Shown: positions 7,130 through 16,042, numbered from the stretch's first letter. The stretch: 33,769 nucleotides of DNA from Occallatibacter sp. (GCA_017883405.1 JADGNO010000176.1:1-33769), one strand, 5' to 3'. The notes: generated from the letters alone by a model not told the origin. Numbers and translations: made by a program.

Positions 7130-8788
7130 TTATTTGCCCGCTGCGTCTGCTTTTGTAATGAAAGCAGCGACGCGGTCGTGAAGTTGCTTGCGGCACTCAT
7201 CGTTCACGTACGCCATGTGCCCAGCCTCGTACCAGTCGTATTCGATGTTTTTCGTCAAAGAATCAGGGATCGACAAGTGCCGTTCTTCGTACATCGCCGC
7301 AAAGAATGGCGTGGCGAGATCATAGTAACCGTCATTCAACATGATCTTCAGGTTGGGATTGGTCTTCATGGCGTTCGCCAGATCCTCGCTGACATCCAGA
7401 CCGATTGCGGCTGCCAATCCTCCGCTTTGCCCGCTCCTCGACAAATCCCAACGCGCGCCATCGAACAATGCACGGGGCAAATAGGTGGAGGCCGCACCAT
7501 ATTTAAGATCGTTGTGAAGATAACTGTTGATAAGAGAGAAGTAGGCGGAAGAAATGGCGGCACTTTGCGGATCGTATTCTGCGCCTTCGCTCAGTGGATC
7601 AAGGGTGGGTCCGAGATACCGAGTGTCATATCGGCCCGTGGTCATGTTGTCATCGTCGGCAAAGGCTTTCTCGAACTGGCCACCATTGATGCGCAAGTTG
7701 GCTTTTAGAACATACGCGACTGGCAAACCAGTGTAACGGTGAATCTTCTCGGCGACCGACTGTTTGTCAGATGAGCTTAGCGCAGTTCCCTGGGCCAGTG
7801 CATGCGTGTACTCGCCCATTGCGAATTCTTCAACTTCATTCAGAAACGGGGCGAGCGCGGGTGGCAGAGGAGACAGTTTCTTGTGGTACCAGGCCGTGGC
7901 CGCAAAAGTGGGCAGCGCGAGCGCATAAGGAAGGTCCATTCCCGGCCGGGCTCCGCCGACGCCGATGCCAACAGGAAAATTGAAGATCTGGCCGAGAAGC
8001 ATAACGCCGTTCAAGTCGATGTTCTTCTTGTTCTCAAGATCATTTGCCAGAACAGCAGAGCGGGTAGTTCCATAGCTCTCGCCAAACAGAAACTTGGGTG
8101 AGTTCCAGCGATCATATTTTGAGAGAAAGCGAGCGATGAAACGGGCAAAAGCCTCTGCATCCTGGTCCACGCCCCAGAACGCTTTCCCTGCATCCTTGCC
8201 AATCAGGCGGCCAAATCCTGTGCCGGGCATGTCAATGAAGACCAGGTCACTGACGTCGAGCAGGCTGTCGGTATTTTCAACCAACTTGTAGGGAGCCCCC
8301 GGGAGATGCGTGTCTCCGTTAGTCTCAACATATTTTGGCCCTAGCGAGCCCAAGTGCAACCACATGGTCGAACTGCCTGGTCCGCCGTTATAGAAAAACG
8401 TGACTGGCCTTGACTCGGCTTTGGCGTCCTTCTTGAAATACGCAACGTAGAACATGCGCGCAACCGGCGGGGCATCGGCGGGATCCTTTGGCGCGGAGAC
8501 TGCCAGCTGTGTGCCCGGCAATGGCTTTCCGTCCGGCTCGAGCTGCGCGTCCTGAGAGTCGGTTGCTCCCACGGTGATGGTGCCGGCAATGGCGGTGTAG
8601 ATAATGTGCTTACCGCCGGCATTCACTTCGCCCTGTGTCGTTGCGTCAGGTTCGGCGGCGGTCAATTCGGCAGCCTTCTCTACGGATGCAGTCTTTGTGG
8701 CTGCGTCGTCTGAGGCGTAGATGACGGCGGGCACAAGGCACCAAGCCGCAGCAGCCACGGCCGAGGCAATTCTCAAAACCAAAGTCAT
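7130..8788 (-). CDS. Secreted S10 serine carboxypeptidase-like protein
   Basis: This 552-aa protein has an N-terminal signal peptide (hydrophobic residues about 4-25, ending near VIYAS) and then an alpha/beta-hydrolase fold of peptidase family S10. The oxyanion and substrate-carboxylate motif NGGPGSS lies at 134-140. The nucleophile motif is FGESYGTTR near 240, and the C-terminal triad residues appear in NDGYYDLATPF (Asp) and EAGHMAYVND (His). All three catalytic residues are therefore present. It should remove C-terminal residues from peptides in the periplasm or outside the cell. The start is well supported by AGGAGG upstream (8795-8800), with a -10-like TATACT further up at 8831-8826. It is divergent from deoC. 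Confidence 0.92.
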   Translation of the reverse strand: MTLVLRIASAVAAAAWCLVPAVIYASDDAATKTASVEKAAELTAAEPDATTQGEVNAGGKHIIYTAIAGTITVGATDSQDAQLEPDGKPLPGTQLAVSAPKDPADAPPVARMFYVAYFKKDAKAESRPVTFFYNGGPGSSTMWLHLGSLGPKYVETNGDTHLPGAPYKLVENTDSLLDVSDLVFIDMPGTGFGRLIGKDAGKAFWGVDQDAEAFARFIARFLSKYDRWNSPKFLFGESYGTTRSAVLANDLENKKNIDLNGVMLLGQIFNFPVGIGVGGARPGMDLPYALALPTFAATAWYHKKLSPLPPALAPFLNEVEEFAMGEYTHALAQGTALSSSDKQSVAEKIHRYTGLPVAYVLKANLRINGGQFEKAFADDDNMTTGRYDTRYLGPTLDPLSEGAEYDPQSAAISSAYFSLINSYLHNDLKYGAASTYLPRALFDGARWDLSRSGQSGGLAAAIGLDVSEDLANAMKTNPNLKIMLNDGYYDLATPFFAAMYEERHLSIPDSLTKNIEYDWYEAGHMAYVNDECRKQLHDRVAAFITKADAAGK

Positions 8789-9082
8789 TCTCGTCCTCCT
8801 TCAGGGGAAAGTGTTTTGAATGCTAAGTATAGACACCAATTTTCGGCTCACGATTTTTAATTTCAGCGATGGGAGCCGTGCAGTCGCGAATTGGCCACGG
8901 AGATCTGTCAATTGATCCAATCGCGTCCTTCTCTAGTGCGGTTGCTTTGCAGGTCGCATGGATTTATTCTTCTCTATCTGACTCTTGGCGTATCCGCTCC
9001 CTTGTCAGCGGCACTTAATAAAGGCTCCGGGAGCCGGTATCTTTTCTACTTTGCAATCTTGTGTTCTCGTGGAGACAGAAAT
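8789..9082. promoter_or_regulatory. Divergent promoter region between S10 peptidase and deoC
   Basis: On the minus strand a -10-like TATACT (8831-8826) lies about 40 nt before the peptidase start. No matching -35 is clear. On the plus strand a perfect inverted repeat, GGCTCC-G-GGAGCC (9023-9035), lies about 48 nt before the deoC ATG and could be an operator. The deoC frame stays open back to 8891, but that stretch lacks conserved DeoC sequence and the internal ATG at 9083 has a good ribosome-binding site. I therefore treat it as non-coding. Confidence 0.4.
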
Positions 9083-10102
9083 ATGGCACTCCAACCAGCA
9101 GAATCCGCGCACGGTGTTGAATCCATCCCCGTCGTGCTCAACGGTCGTACCCTCGAAGCGAATCGGCGCATCCCGCTCAATATCGATTGGGTTGACCAGG
9201 TCCGGGTCAACACCAGCGCTGTCGAGCGCCGCGCCGCAACTCACGTTACGCGCCGCACGGTTAAGAAGGACAACCAGGCTGCGTGGCTGTTGCGCGCCAT
9301 CGCCTGCATGGACCTGACGACACTCAGCGGCGACGACACACCCGATCGCGTGCGACGCCTGTGCGCCAAAGCGCGCAACCCGCTGCAGCGCCACATTGTC
9401 GAGGGCCTCGGCATTCAGGATCTGCATCTGCACGTTGGCGCTGTCTGCGTTTATCACGCCTTTGTTGAAACCGCGGTCAAAGCGCTTGAAGGCTCCGGCA
9501 TTCCCGTTGCCGCTGTTTCCGCCGGTTTTCCGCATGGGCTTTCTCCGCTTGCCGAGCGCGTAGACGAGATTCATCGCTCCGTTGAAGCTGGAGCATCCGA
9601 GATCGACATCGTGATTACACGCGCGCATGTTTTCAATGGCGATTGGCAGGCGCTCTACGACGAGATCGCGGCATTCAAAGAAGCCTGTGGACCGCACGCG
9701 CATTTGAAAACCATTCTCGGCACTGGCGATCTAATGACGCTGCGCAATGTGGCTCGTGCAAGCTGGGTGGCCATGATGGCCGGCGCTGACTTCATCAAAA
9801 CCTCCACCGGCAAAGAATCTGTGAACGCCACACTGCCCGTGTCGCTGGTGATGGTGCGCTGTCTTCGCGATTACGCCGAGCGCACCGGCATGGCCGTGGG
9901 CTTCAAACCTGCCGGCGGCATTCGCACGGCAAAGCAATCGCTTGACTGGCTTTCGCTGATGAAAGAAGAACTCGGCCGCCCATGGCTAGAGCCTTCATTG
10001 TTTCGCTTTGGCGCCAGCGGCATGCTCGGCGATATCGAGCGCCAGCTTGAGCATTATTTAACCGGCCGCTACTCGGCCACCTATCGTCATCCGATCGCGT
10101 AA
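9083..10102 (+). CDS. deoC: Deoxyribose-phosphate aldolase
   Basis: The enzyme cleaves 2-deoxyribose 5-phosphate to acetaldehyde and glyceraldehyde 3-phosphate in deoxynucleoside breakdown. The Schiff-base lysine is K239 in DFIKTSTGK. The second catalytic lysine is K275 in GFKPAGGIRTA. The Asp of the EIDIVI strand is also present, so it should be active. At 339 aa it is longer than E. coli DeoC (about 259 aa), with an N-terminal extension of the kind found in the larger, eukaryote-like DeoC class. The start at 9083 is chosen because GGAGA lies seven nt upstream; the track's 64-residue extension looks non-conserved. The aldehyde dehydrogenase gene 49 nt downstream would oxidise the acetaldehyde released, so the two form a pathway pair. 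Confidence 0.93.
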   Translation: MALQPAESAHGVESIPVVLNGRTLEANRRIPLNIDWVDQVRVNTSAVERRAATHVTRRTVKKDNQAAWLLRAIACMDLTTLSGDDTPDRVRRLCAKARNPLQRHIVEGLGIQDLHLHVGAVCVYHAFVETAVKALEGSGIPVAAVSAGFPHGLSPLAERVDEIHRSVEAGASEIDIVITRAHVFNGDWQALYDEIAAFKEACGPHAHLKTILGTGDLMTLRNVARASWVAMMAGADFIKTSTGKESVNATLPVSLVMVRCLRDYAERTGMAVGFKPAGGIRTAKQSLDWLSLMKEELGRPWLEPSLFRFGASGMLGDIERQLEHYLTGRYSATYRHPIA

Positions 10103-10106
10103 AGAC

Positions 10107-10131
10107 CATCGGAGTTTGTCTCCGGTGTTTT
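10107..10131 (+). terminator. Hairpin with short T-run between deoC and ALDH gene
   Basis: CATCGGAG, a five-base loop and CTCCGGTG form an 8-bp stem with one G-T pair, followed by four T residues. It starts five nt after the deoC stop and ends just before the ribosome-binding site (AGAAGGAAG) of the next gene. It looks like a weak intrinsic terminator or attenuator. If it works, it would lower ALDH expression relative to deoC. Confidence 0.5.
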
Positions 10132-10151
10132 GAAGTTCAGAAGGAAGCGCA

Positions 10152-12536
10152 ATGAGCATCGTGGAAAAGTTCTACAGCATGGAATACGGAGTCGCGCCGG
10201 AAGATCCTAAAGAAGCGTTGCAATGGCTCGATCGTCATCATCGCCGCTTCAATGAGTTCATTGGCGGCGGGTGGGTTGCGCCTGCGAGCGGCGAATACAT
10301 GACCACCAGCGATCCCTCCACGGGTGAGACCATCGCTGAAGTTGCTAAGGGCAACATCGACGATATGAATGCTGCCGTTGCCGCTGCGCGCAAAGCCCTG
10401 CCCGTTTGGCAGGCCCTGAGCGGACATGAACGCGCGCGCTATCTCTACGCGCTGGCGCGGCTGGTGCAGAAGCACGCCCGCCGTCTTGCCGTACTAGAAA
10501 CCATGGATAACGGCAAACCGATCCGCGAGAGCCGTGACATTGATATTCCTCTGGTCGCGCGCCACTTTTATCATCACGCCGGCTGGGCGCAGCTTCTTGA
10601 ATCCGAATTTCCCAACTACCAGGCATGCGGCGTCGTCGGCCAGATTATCCCTTGGAACTTTCCACTGATGATGTTTGCGTGGAAGGTAGCTCCGGCACTT
10701 GCGGCGGGCAACACCGTGGTTATCAAGCCTGCAAAGTACACGCCACTCACCGCTCTCGCGTTTGCTGAGCTTGCCATGGAAGCTGGCTTGCCCCTTGGCG
10801 TGCTCAACGTGCTTACCTGCGATGCGAAAACCGGTCAGGCTCTCGTCGAGCATCCCGGCGTGGATAAAGTCGCGTTCACCGGATCCACCGAGGTGGGCCG
10901 CGTCATTCGCAAGGCCACTGCGAATTCGACCAAGAAGCTCTCACTGGAACTTGGCGGCAAATCGCCCTTCGTTGTCTTCGACGATGCCGATATCGATTCC
11001 GCCGTCGAAGGTTTGGTGGATGCAATCTGGTTTAACCAGGGACAAGTTTGCTGCGCCGGCTCGCGGTTGCTGGTGCAGGAGCGGGTGGCGGAAACGCTTT
11101 ACACGCGCCTGCGCGCCCGCATGGAAACGCTGCGCGTTGGACTGCCGCTCGACAAGTCCATCGACATCGGCGCTATTGTCTCGCCGGTGCAGCTTGAAAC
11201 CATTCGCAAGATGGTGGATGCGGGCGTAGCCGAAGGCGCGCGCTGCTGGCAGCCGAGCCATCCAATGCCGGAGAAGGGCAGCTACTACCCACCAACGCTG
11301 CTTACCGATGTGCATCCTGCGGCGACCGTTGTGCAGGAAGAAATCTTCGGGCCAGTACTGGTCGGCATGACGTTTCGCACGCCGGCTGAAGCAGCCGAGC
11401 TTGCCAACAATACTGTTTATGGCCTGGCCGCCAGCGTGTGGAGCGAGAACATCAATGTTGCGCTCGATCTTGCTTCGCGCATAAAGGCTGGCGTGGTGTG
11501 GGTAAACTGCACCAATCAGTTTGACGCAGCCTGCGGTTTCGGCGGATATCGCGAGTCCGGTTATGGCCGCGAAGGTGGACGCGAAGGCATACTCGAATAT
11601 CTGACGCCAAAATGGCTGCACACCCTCTCCCCAACAGCAGAATCTCCGGCGGCGAATCCAGTTCACGACGAAGAAGAATTCTTTCTGCCAGAAGGTTCGC
11701 CGATTGATCGCACGGTTAAGATGTACATTGGCGGCAAGCAGGCGCGACCTGACTCCGGCTACTCTTACCCGATTTACGGCAGCAATGGCGAGCTGATTGG
11801 CGAAGCGCCGCTCGGCAATCGCAAAGACATTCGCAACGCGGTGGAGGCAGCACGCGGCGCGTCGAGCTGGGCAAAGATCAGCGCCCATGGCCGAGCGCAG
11901 GTGATCTACTACATCGCCGAAAACATGATTCAGCGCCGCGACGAAATTGTTGCTCGACTGGCGCGCGTGGTCGGCGAAGATCAGGCGGCAGCCGAGGTGG
12001 ATCTTTCAGTTCAGCGCATTTTCAGTTACGGTGCCTGGGCCGACAAGTACGAAGGCATCGTGCACCATCCTCCCGGCCGCAACATTACGATTGCCATGCC
12101 GGAGCCGGTTGGCGTCATCGGTATTCTGGCTCCGACGCAGGCTCCGCTGCTCGGGCTGCTCTCGCTTATTCTTCCGGCCATTTGTGTCGGCAATGCTGTT
12201 GTTGCAGTGCCTTCAGAAAGCTATCCGCTCATCATCGGCGATCTCTACCAGATTCTCGAGACGAGCGATGTGCCGAGCGGCGTAGTGAACCTTGTTGCCG
12301 GGCGCCCCGCGGAGCTGGCCAAGACGCTTGCCGAACACGACGGCATTGAGTCGATCTGGTGTTTCCGCAGCAACCAGGAAGCCGACGCGGTACGCGCTGC
12401 TTCAATCGGCAATATGAAGCAGGTATGGACCAACGACGGTCACGAGTACGACTGGTTCAGCCAGCAGGCGGAAGGACGCTGGTTCTTGCAGCACGCCACG
12501 CAGGTGAAGAACATCTGGGTTCCTTACGGCGAATGA
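10152..12536 (+). CDS. Two-domain aldehyde dehydrogenase of the ALDH16 type
   Basis: This 794-aa protein contains a complete ALDH domain (residues about 35-490) and a second, shorter ALDH-like domain (about 520-794). In the first, the NAD-binding strand IIPWNFPLMM, the general-base region LELGGKSP and the nucleophile motif GQVCCAGS (C300, matching C302 of ALDH2) are intact. The second domain keeps the Rossmann part (VGVIGILAPTQAPLLG) but has no GQxC motif and should be non-catalytic. This is the architecture of the ALDH16 family, whose second domain serves structure and dimer formation. Bacterial members retain the active cysteine. The position behind deoC suggests acetaldehyde oxidation to acetate. 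A clear ribosome-binding site, AGAAGGAAG, precedes the ATG. Confidence 0.92.
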   Translation: MSIVEKFYSMEYGVAPEDPKEALQWLDRHHRRFNEFIGGGWVAPASGEYMTTSDPSTGETIAEVAKGNIDDMNAAVAAARKALPVWQALSGHERARYLYALARLVQKHARRLAVLETMDNGKPIRESRDIDIPLVARHFYHHAGWAQLLESEFPNYQACGVVGQIIPWNFPLMMFAWKVAPALAAGNTVVIKPAKYTPLTALAFAELAMEAGLPLGVLNVLTCDAKTGQALVEHPGVDKVAFTGSTEVGRVIRKATANSTKKLSLELGGKSPFVVFDDADIDSAVEGLVDAIWFNQGQVCCAGSRLLVQERVAETLYTRLRARMETLRVGLPLDKSIDIGAIVSPVQLETIRKMVDAGVAEGARCWQPSHPMPEKGSYYPPTLLTDVHPAATVVQEEIFGPVLVGMTFRTPAEAAELANNTVYGLAASVWSENINVALDLASRIKAGVVWVNCTNQFDAACGFGGYRESGYGREGGREGILEYLTPKWLHTLSPTAESPAANPVHDEEEFFLPEGSPIDRTVKMYIGGKQARPDSGYSYPIYGSNGELIGEAPLGNRKDIRNAVEAARGASSWAKISAHGRAQVIYYIAENMIQRRDEIVARLARVVGEDQAAAEVDLSVQRIFSYGAWADKYEGIVHHPPGRNITIAMPEPVGVIGILAPTQAPLLGLLSLILPAICVGNAVVAVPSESYPLIIGDLYQILETSDVPSGVVNLVAGRPAELAKTLAEHDGIESIWCFRSNQEADAVRAASIGNMKQVWTNDGHEYDWFSQQAEGRWFLQHATQVKNIWVPYGE

Positions 12537-12662
12537 GGCTGCGGAATACTGCATTTGCAATAGGTCATTTCCGCCTGGAATGGCTACAAAACACATTGAT
12601 AACGAACGGCTCGCCTTAATCGATGCGTGCTGAAAACGGCTGGCTGATCCCGGAATCTTGGT

Positions 12663-13772
12663 TCAGTTTGGCGCAACGCCGGTCGGTGGCTGCACCTGTT
12701 TGTAGCCGGCGGGGACTTCGAAGTGCGAGGGATCGACTGGCGCTGACGAAAAATTGGATGTGGTGATTTGAGTCTCCATCAGGATGGCGCTGGTGGGTTG
12801 CGCCTGAGCGGACGAGTTCCCGTCCTGATCGGCACTATGGTCGGAAGAATCGCTTTTCTTTTTCCCGAAGCCGCCGAAGTGGGGGAGCATGGAACCCATT
12901 GCGGACTTTGCAATCTGACCGGAGCTCGGAGCTGCAGGGCTTGCGTCAGCAGGCAGTGGCGCCTCTGAAGCGGCGGGCAGAGGCTGCCCGTTGACAGTGG
13001 TTCCCATGCGCATGACTTGCATGATGGGAACACCTTTGAGTTTTTGCATCTCGCCGGCCATGTCGTTGAGTGCCTGGCCCGCGCCGGGATTCTGAGAGAG
13101 CATCTTGCTGAAGTCGAAGCCGAGGCCGATGGAGGCGTCGGACATCTTGACGGCAAAACGTTTGTAAAAATCGCGCACCTGGTCATAGCCGGGGACTGAA
13201 GGCACCATCCACATGTCGTTAGTGATTGCCATGCTTCCGGACTGCTGTGACTTCGTATCGGTTGCGTTCATCATGAGCGTCATAATCGCTTCGCTGCTCG
13301 AAAGGCCGCTGACTTCCTTTTGTGCGCCGGTGTTGCGAACCTTGACGTCGAAGCTCATTTTGACGTTTTGCGCGTCAGGATTGGCGGCGGGTTGCGGTTG
13401 CTGCTTGGCGGCCTGCTGCTGCATCTGCGCGCGTGCGTTTTCCATGGCCTGCTTCATTTGTGCGAAGGTCGTGACGGTGTAGGTCTTTTTGGCTACGTCA
13501 ACATGCGTGACGGTTTCCTTGTCCAAATCAATGATCTCGATGCTATCGGCTGAGACGTTGGCGAGGCGATTGTCTTTGAGGTAGATTGTGGAGACGACGG
13601 GGTCGCCGATATGGCGGGCCTGTGAGCTGAAGACGCCGACGGTCTTCATCATTTTGAGGAGCGAACCACCGGTGATTTGGGTGGTTTGCTGATAGGTGTA
13701 ATCGCTGGCATGGAGCGTTGCGGGCAGGAGTAGGCCGAGCGAGAGAATTGTGTACTGCAGGCGGGGAAGCAT
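12663..13772 (-). CDS. Exported protein of unknown function
   Basis: This 369-aa protein starts with a signal peptide (MLPRLQYTILSLGLLLPATLHAS). The start at 13772 is chosen because GGAGG precedes it; the track's extra 23 residues lack the signal shape. The mature part has a beta-rich first half (QQTTQITGGSLLKMMKTVG onward) that recalls LolA-like or DUF4412 lipid-binding folds. A Gln/Ala-rich helix with several QQ pairs follows at roughly 105-130. The linker near the C-terminus is rich in Ser, Asp, Gln and Lys (KKKSDSSDHSADQDG). The periplasm is the probable location. I do not recognise a characterised family. The gene stands alone, convergent with the ALDH gene. Confidence 0.8.
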   Translation of the reverse strand: MLPRLQYTILSLGLLLPATLHASDYTYQQTTQITGGSLLKMMKTVGVFSSQARHIGDPVVSTIYLKDNRLANVSADSIEIIDLDKETVTHVDVAKKTYTVTTFAQMKQAMENARAQMQQQAAKQQPQPAANPDAQNVKMSFDVKVRNTGAQKEVSGLSSSEAIMTLMMNATDTKSQQSGSMAITNDMWMVPSVPGYDQVRDFYKRFAVKMSDASIGLGFDFSKMLSQNPGAGQALNDMAGEMQKLKGVPIMQVMRMGTTVNGQPLPAASEAPLPADASPAAPSSGQIAKSAMGSMLPHFGGFGKKKSDSSDHSADQDGNSSAQAQPTSAILMETQITTSNFSSAPVDPSHFEVPAGYKQVQPPTGVAPN

Positions 13773-13895
13773 GGGGGAACCTCCAAAAGGGGGAATGCGA
13801 ATGCAGATTGAAGGGCAACCCGACACAGTATCGAGTTGCACGAAGTCTACGCACAGTTATAGTGCGCGTCAATGGCATTGCGTTACAGGATTGTT

Positions 13896-14372
13896 TTAGC
13901 GGCAGGATGCCGGCGTTTTTGTGCCGTTTACTACGACCCAGCCGTTATCGGCGGTTCGGTGCGTTGAGCAGTGGACGTCGTGGATGCCGGCTGCCCATCC
14001 GCCGCCGCTGATATAGCCCTGCCCGTAAGCGAAGACCTGCTCACCGCGTGTCGCGCTCACAGCTCCATCCAGAGAGTCGTTGATCGCAATCTGCACGCGC
14101 ACGATGTTGCCCTGGGGAAGTTGGGCGTCTACGGTAATGATGTGGTGACTGCCATGGCGGCCGCCACTGTTCACGCGGGTTCCTTCGGCGGTTCCGCAGA
14201 CCATCACGTTTTCAACGTAACTGCGCGACTGATCGTTGATCATCTGCTGCAGCTTCGCATTCACTTGCGGGCTGCAGGAGCGGGGAACCGGTACGTCGTG
14301 ACCTTGTGCAAAAGACGGAATCGCGATAGAGACGCAGAATGCAACAGCCAAGGATGCGAGTGAGTTTCTCAC
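13896..14372 (-). CDS. Exported DUF3465-like protein
   Basis: The best start is a GTG at 14372 with AAGGAG seven nt upstream, giving a 158-aa protein beginning with a signal peptide (RNSLASLAVAFCVSIAIPSFAQG). The track ORF starts 63 nt earlier in sequence that does not look like a leader. The mature domain, with a GSHHIITV strand, VRVQIAIND, a GEQVFAYGQGYISGG stretch and IHDVHCSTHRTADNGWVV, resembles DUF3465, a small OB-like domain of unknown function found in secreted proteins. Several cysteines (in RSCSPQ, MVCGTAEG, VHCSTH and the C-terminal ASCR) suggest periplasmic disulfides. No partner gene is evident. Confidence 0.75.
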   Translation of the reverse strand: MRNSLASLAVAFCVSIAIPSFAQGHDVPVPRSCSPQVNAKLQQMINDQSRSYVENVMVCGTAEGTRVNSGGRHGSHHIITVDAQLPQGNIVRVQIAINDSLDGAVSATRGEQVFAYGQGYISGGGWAAGIHDVHCSTHRTADNGWVVVNGTKTPASCR

Positions 14373-14557
14373 GTTGGTACTCCTTTTCTTCGCTGCGGCG
14401 GAATCTTGCCGACTTGATGAGAATGATATTCGCATTACCGTAACCTGAGTCCCGGTTGGTGCGGCGGTTGAATTTTTAATCGGACTGTCTTTTTTTTGCT
14501 TGACTACGTGGATTCATCAAAGGAATGATCAGTTTCACAACGGAAGAGGAGGTAATT

Positions 14558-14740
14558 ATGGGAATTCTTGAAGAGGCAGCCGGAGCGTTTGCTGCGGTAG
14601 AAGGCGTGAAGAAACTTGACCCCAATGCAGGAATCATCACAGAAGGCGTTGCGGCCATTGCCGGTTTCGAAGGCACGAAGGAAATTACCAACCTGATTGA
14701 AGAGAAGAAAGACGAAGAGAAACCAGATTCGCAAGGCTAG
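14558..14740 (+). CDS. 60-aa acidic small protein, unknown function
   Basis: The ATG at 14558 has GGAGG seven nt upstream, a far better start than the track's 14525. The product has an alanine- and glycine-rich amphipathic first half (MGILEEAAGAFAAVEGVKKL, then GVAAIAGFEG) and a highly charged Lys/Glu tail (EEKKDEEKPDSQG). A TTGACT -35-like element lies upstream at 14500-14505 but its -10 is poor. A small hairpin, TGGTC-AATC-GACCA, follows the stop at 14742-14755. The strong ribosome-binding site and the low-complexity but protein-like composition support a real gene. Function unknown. Confidence 0.6.
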   Translation: MGILEEAAGAFAAVEGVKKLDPNAGIITEGVAAIAGFEGTKEITNLIEEKKDEEKPDSQG

Positions 14741-14875
14741 TTGGTCAATCGACCAGTCCTAAACAGGGGCGCATTACAGTTGCCTAAGCCTGAAATCCCC
14801 CTTACTGAAATGGCTAGATCGATGAGATCCGGCCGTTTTACTTTCAAATCCTGACGCCCAAGGTGGAGATTCAGG

Positions 14876-14938
14876 ATGATTTTGCTGGTGTTTGGCGGCG
14901 TATTACTCCCAGTGGCAATGCTGCCCTTGCTCAGTTAG
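14876..14938 (+). CDS. Possible 20-aa hydrophobic miniprotein
   Basis: Too short for the ORF track. An ATG preceded by GGTGGAG at seven-nt spacing opens a 20-codon frame, MILLVFGGVLLPVAMLPLLS, ending in TAG. The product would be one membrane-spanning helix. It sits in the gap between the 60-aa gene and the convergent NHL-repeat gene. Small transmembrane proteins of this size are often missed in annotation, but a chance ORF is equally possible. Confidence 0.3.
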   Translation: MILLVFGGVLLPVAMLPLLS

Positions 14939-14944
14939 TAGAGG

Positions 14945-16042
14945 TTATTGGGCAGGTTCGAGCGTTAGTTTTTGCACTCGCCAATTAAGCAGTTCGGCGG
15001 CGTACAGAACATTCTCTGAAGGACATGCCAGCTCGTGAATCCAACCAAACTGGCCCGGCCTGTGGCCGACGACGCCAAGGGCGCCAAGCACTTTGCCATC
15101 GAGATCGAGCTTGTAAATGCGCCCCGGATAACTGTCCGATACAAAGAGCACCTGGTGTGGTCCGGGCGAAATGCAAATGGCCCATGGAGAGCCATTGGAC
15201 ATGGTTTTGTTCAGTGGTGCAGGCGCCTCGGAGGTTGCCGGGACTTCAGCGGGGGCGTTTCCCATCCATGGGCGAATTTTGTGATCGTACGGCACGTTGA
15301 TGTGAATCTCGCGCAGGTATTTGCCGTCGCCGTCGAATACCTGGATGCGTCCGTTGCCGCGGTCGGCCACGTACACGTTGCCGGCCTGATCGGTGGCAAT
15401 GCTGTGCGGCGTATTGAACTGGCCTGGGCCGCTGCCAGGCTGACCCCATGACTTGATCCAGTTGCCATCCTTATCGACTTTGGCGATTCGCGAATTGATA
15501 TAGCCATCGCTGATGAAGGTATTGCCCGCCGAGTCCCAGGCCATGTCTGTAACCTGGCGGAACTCTCCATCGATTGGGGGCAGAGGCGGCCTGGGGTGCT
15601 TCAACGGACCGGTGCCTTCGTCGGAAGCCTCCTGCTTGCGACCGAAAACCATGATCACCCGACCTTCGGGGCTGAACTTGATGACCATGTCCGAACCCTT
15701 GTCCGCGACCCAGATGTTGTCTTCCTTGTCCACCTTGACAGCATGCGCATAGCTCCATGCATAGAGGTGGCGGCCAATTTCGCGAACGTAATTTCCTTGA
15801 GCGTCAAACTCGAGCAACTGCGCCGCAGCCGCGCCATAGGCTGGGCCCGTTGTGCCGCCACGCGAAAAGACGAACACGTGGCCCTTCGAATTAACTGCTA
15901 CACCGGCCGCCTCTCCGAAAAAGACATCGGGCGGCAGCTTGAAGAAATTAGTCTGTGCCTTGAAGTGGATTTCAGGTACGGACTGCTGAGCCAACAAAGG
16001 AATGGGCAGGCAAAGAGCCAGCACCAATGCGAAACATTTCAT
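14945..16042 (-). CDS. Exported NHL-repeat beta-propeller protein
   Basis: This 365-aa protein has a signal peptide (MKCFALVLALCLPIPLLAQ). The start at 16042 has AGGAGT seven nt upstream; the track start at 16081 overlaps the dipeptidase stop (ATGA) but lacks as good a site. The body is made of NHL repeats, visible as QPGSGPGQFNTPHSIATD, then AGNVYVADRGNGRIQVFDGDGKYLREI, with further copies at WVADKGSDMVIKFSPEG and GHRPGQFGWIHELAC, giving a probable six-bladed propeller. NHL propellers bind ligands or, in the peptidyl-glycine lyase group, catalyse cleavage. No catalytic set is obvious here. It follows the dipeptidase gene closely and is probably cotranscribed with it. Confidence 0.88.
   Translation of the reverse strand: MKCFALVLALCLPIPLLAQQSVPEIHFKAQTNFFKLPPDVFFGEAAGVAVNSKGHVFVFSRGGTTGPAYGAAAAQLLEFDAQGNYVREIGRHLYAWSYAHAVKVDKEDNIWVADKGSDMVIKFSPEGRVIMVFGRKQEASDEGTGPLKHPRPPLPPIDGEFRQVTDMAWDSAGNTFISDGYINSRIAKVDKDGNWIKSWGQPGSGPGQFNTPHSIATDQAGNVYVADRGNGRIQVFDGDGKYLREIHINVPYDHKIRPWMGNAPAEVPATSEAPAPLNKTMSNGSPWAICISPGPHQVLFVSDSYPGRIYKLDLDGKVLGALGVVGHRPGQFGWIHELACPSENVLYAAELLNWRVQKLTLEPAQ

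Noticed and set aside
8891-9082. N-terminal extension of DeoC in the ORF track
   Set aside because: No conserved DeoC sequence; an internal ATG at 9083 has a good ribosome-binding site (GGAGA, seven nt).
9005-9703. 232-aa minus-strand ORF
   Set aside because: Antisense shadow of deoC, whose catalytic lysines and motifs are intact on the plus strand.
10941-11888. 315-aa minus-strand ORF
   Set aside because: Antisense to the ALDH16-type gene; long opposite-strand frames are expected in GC-rich coding DNA.
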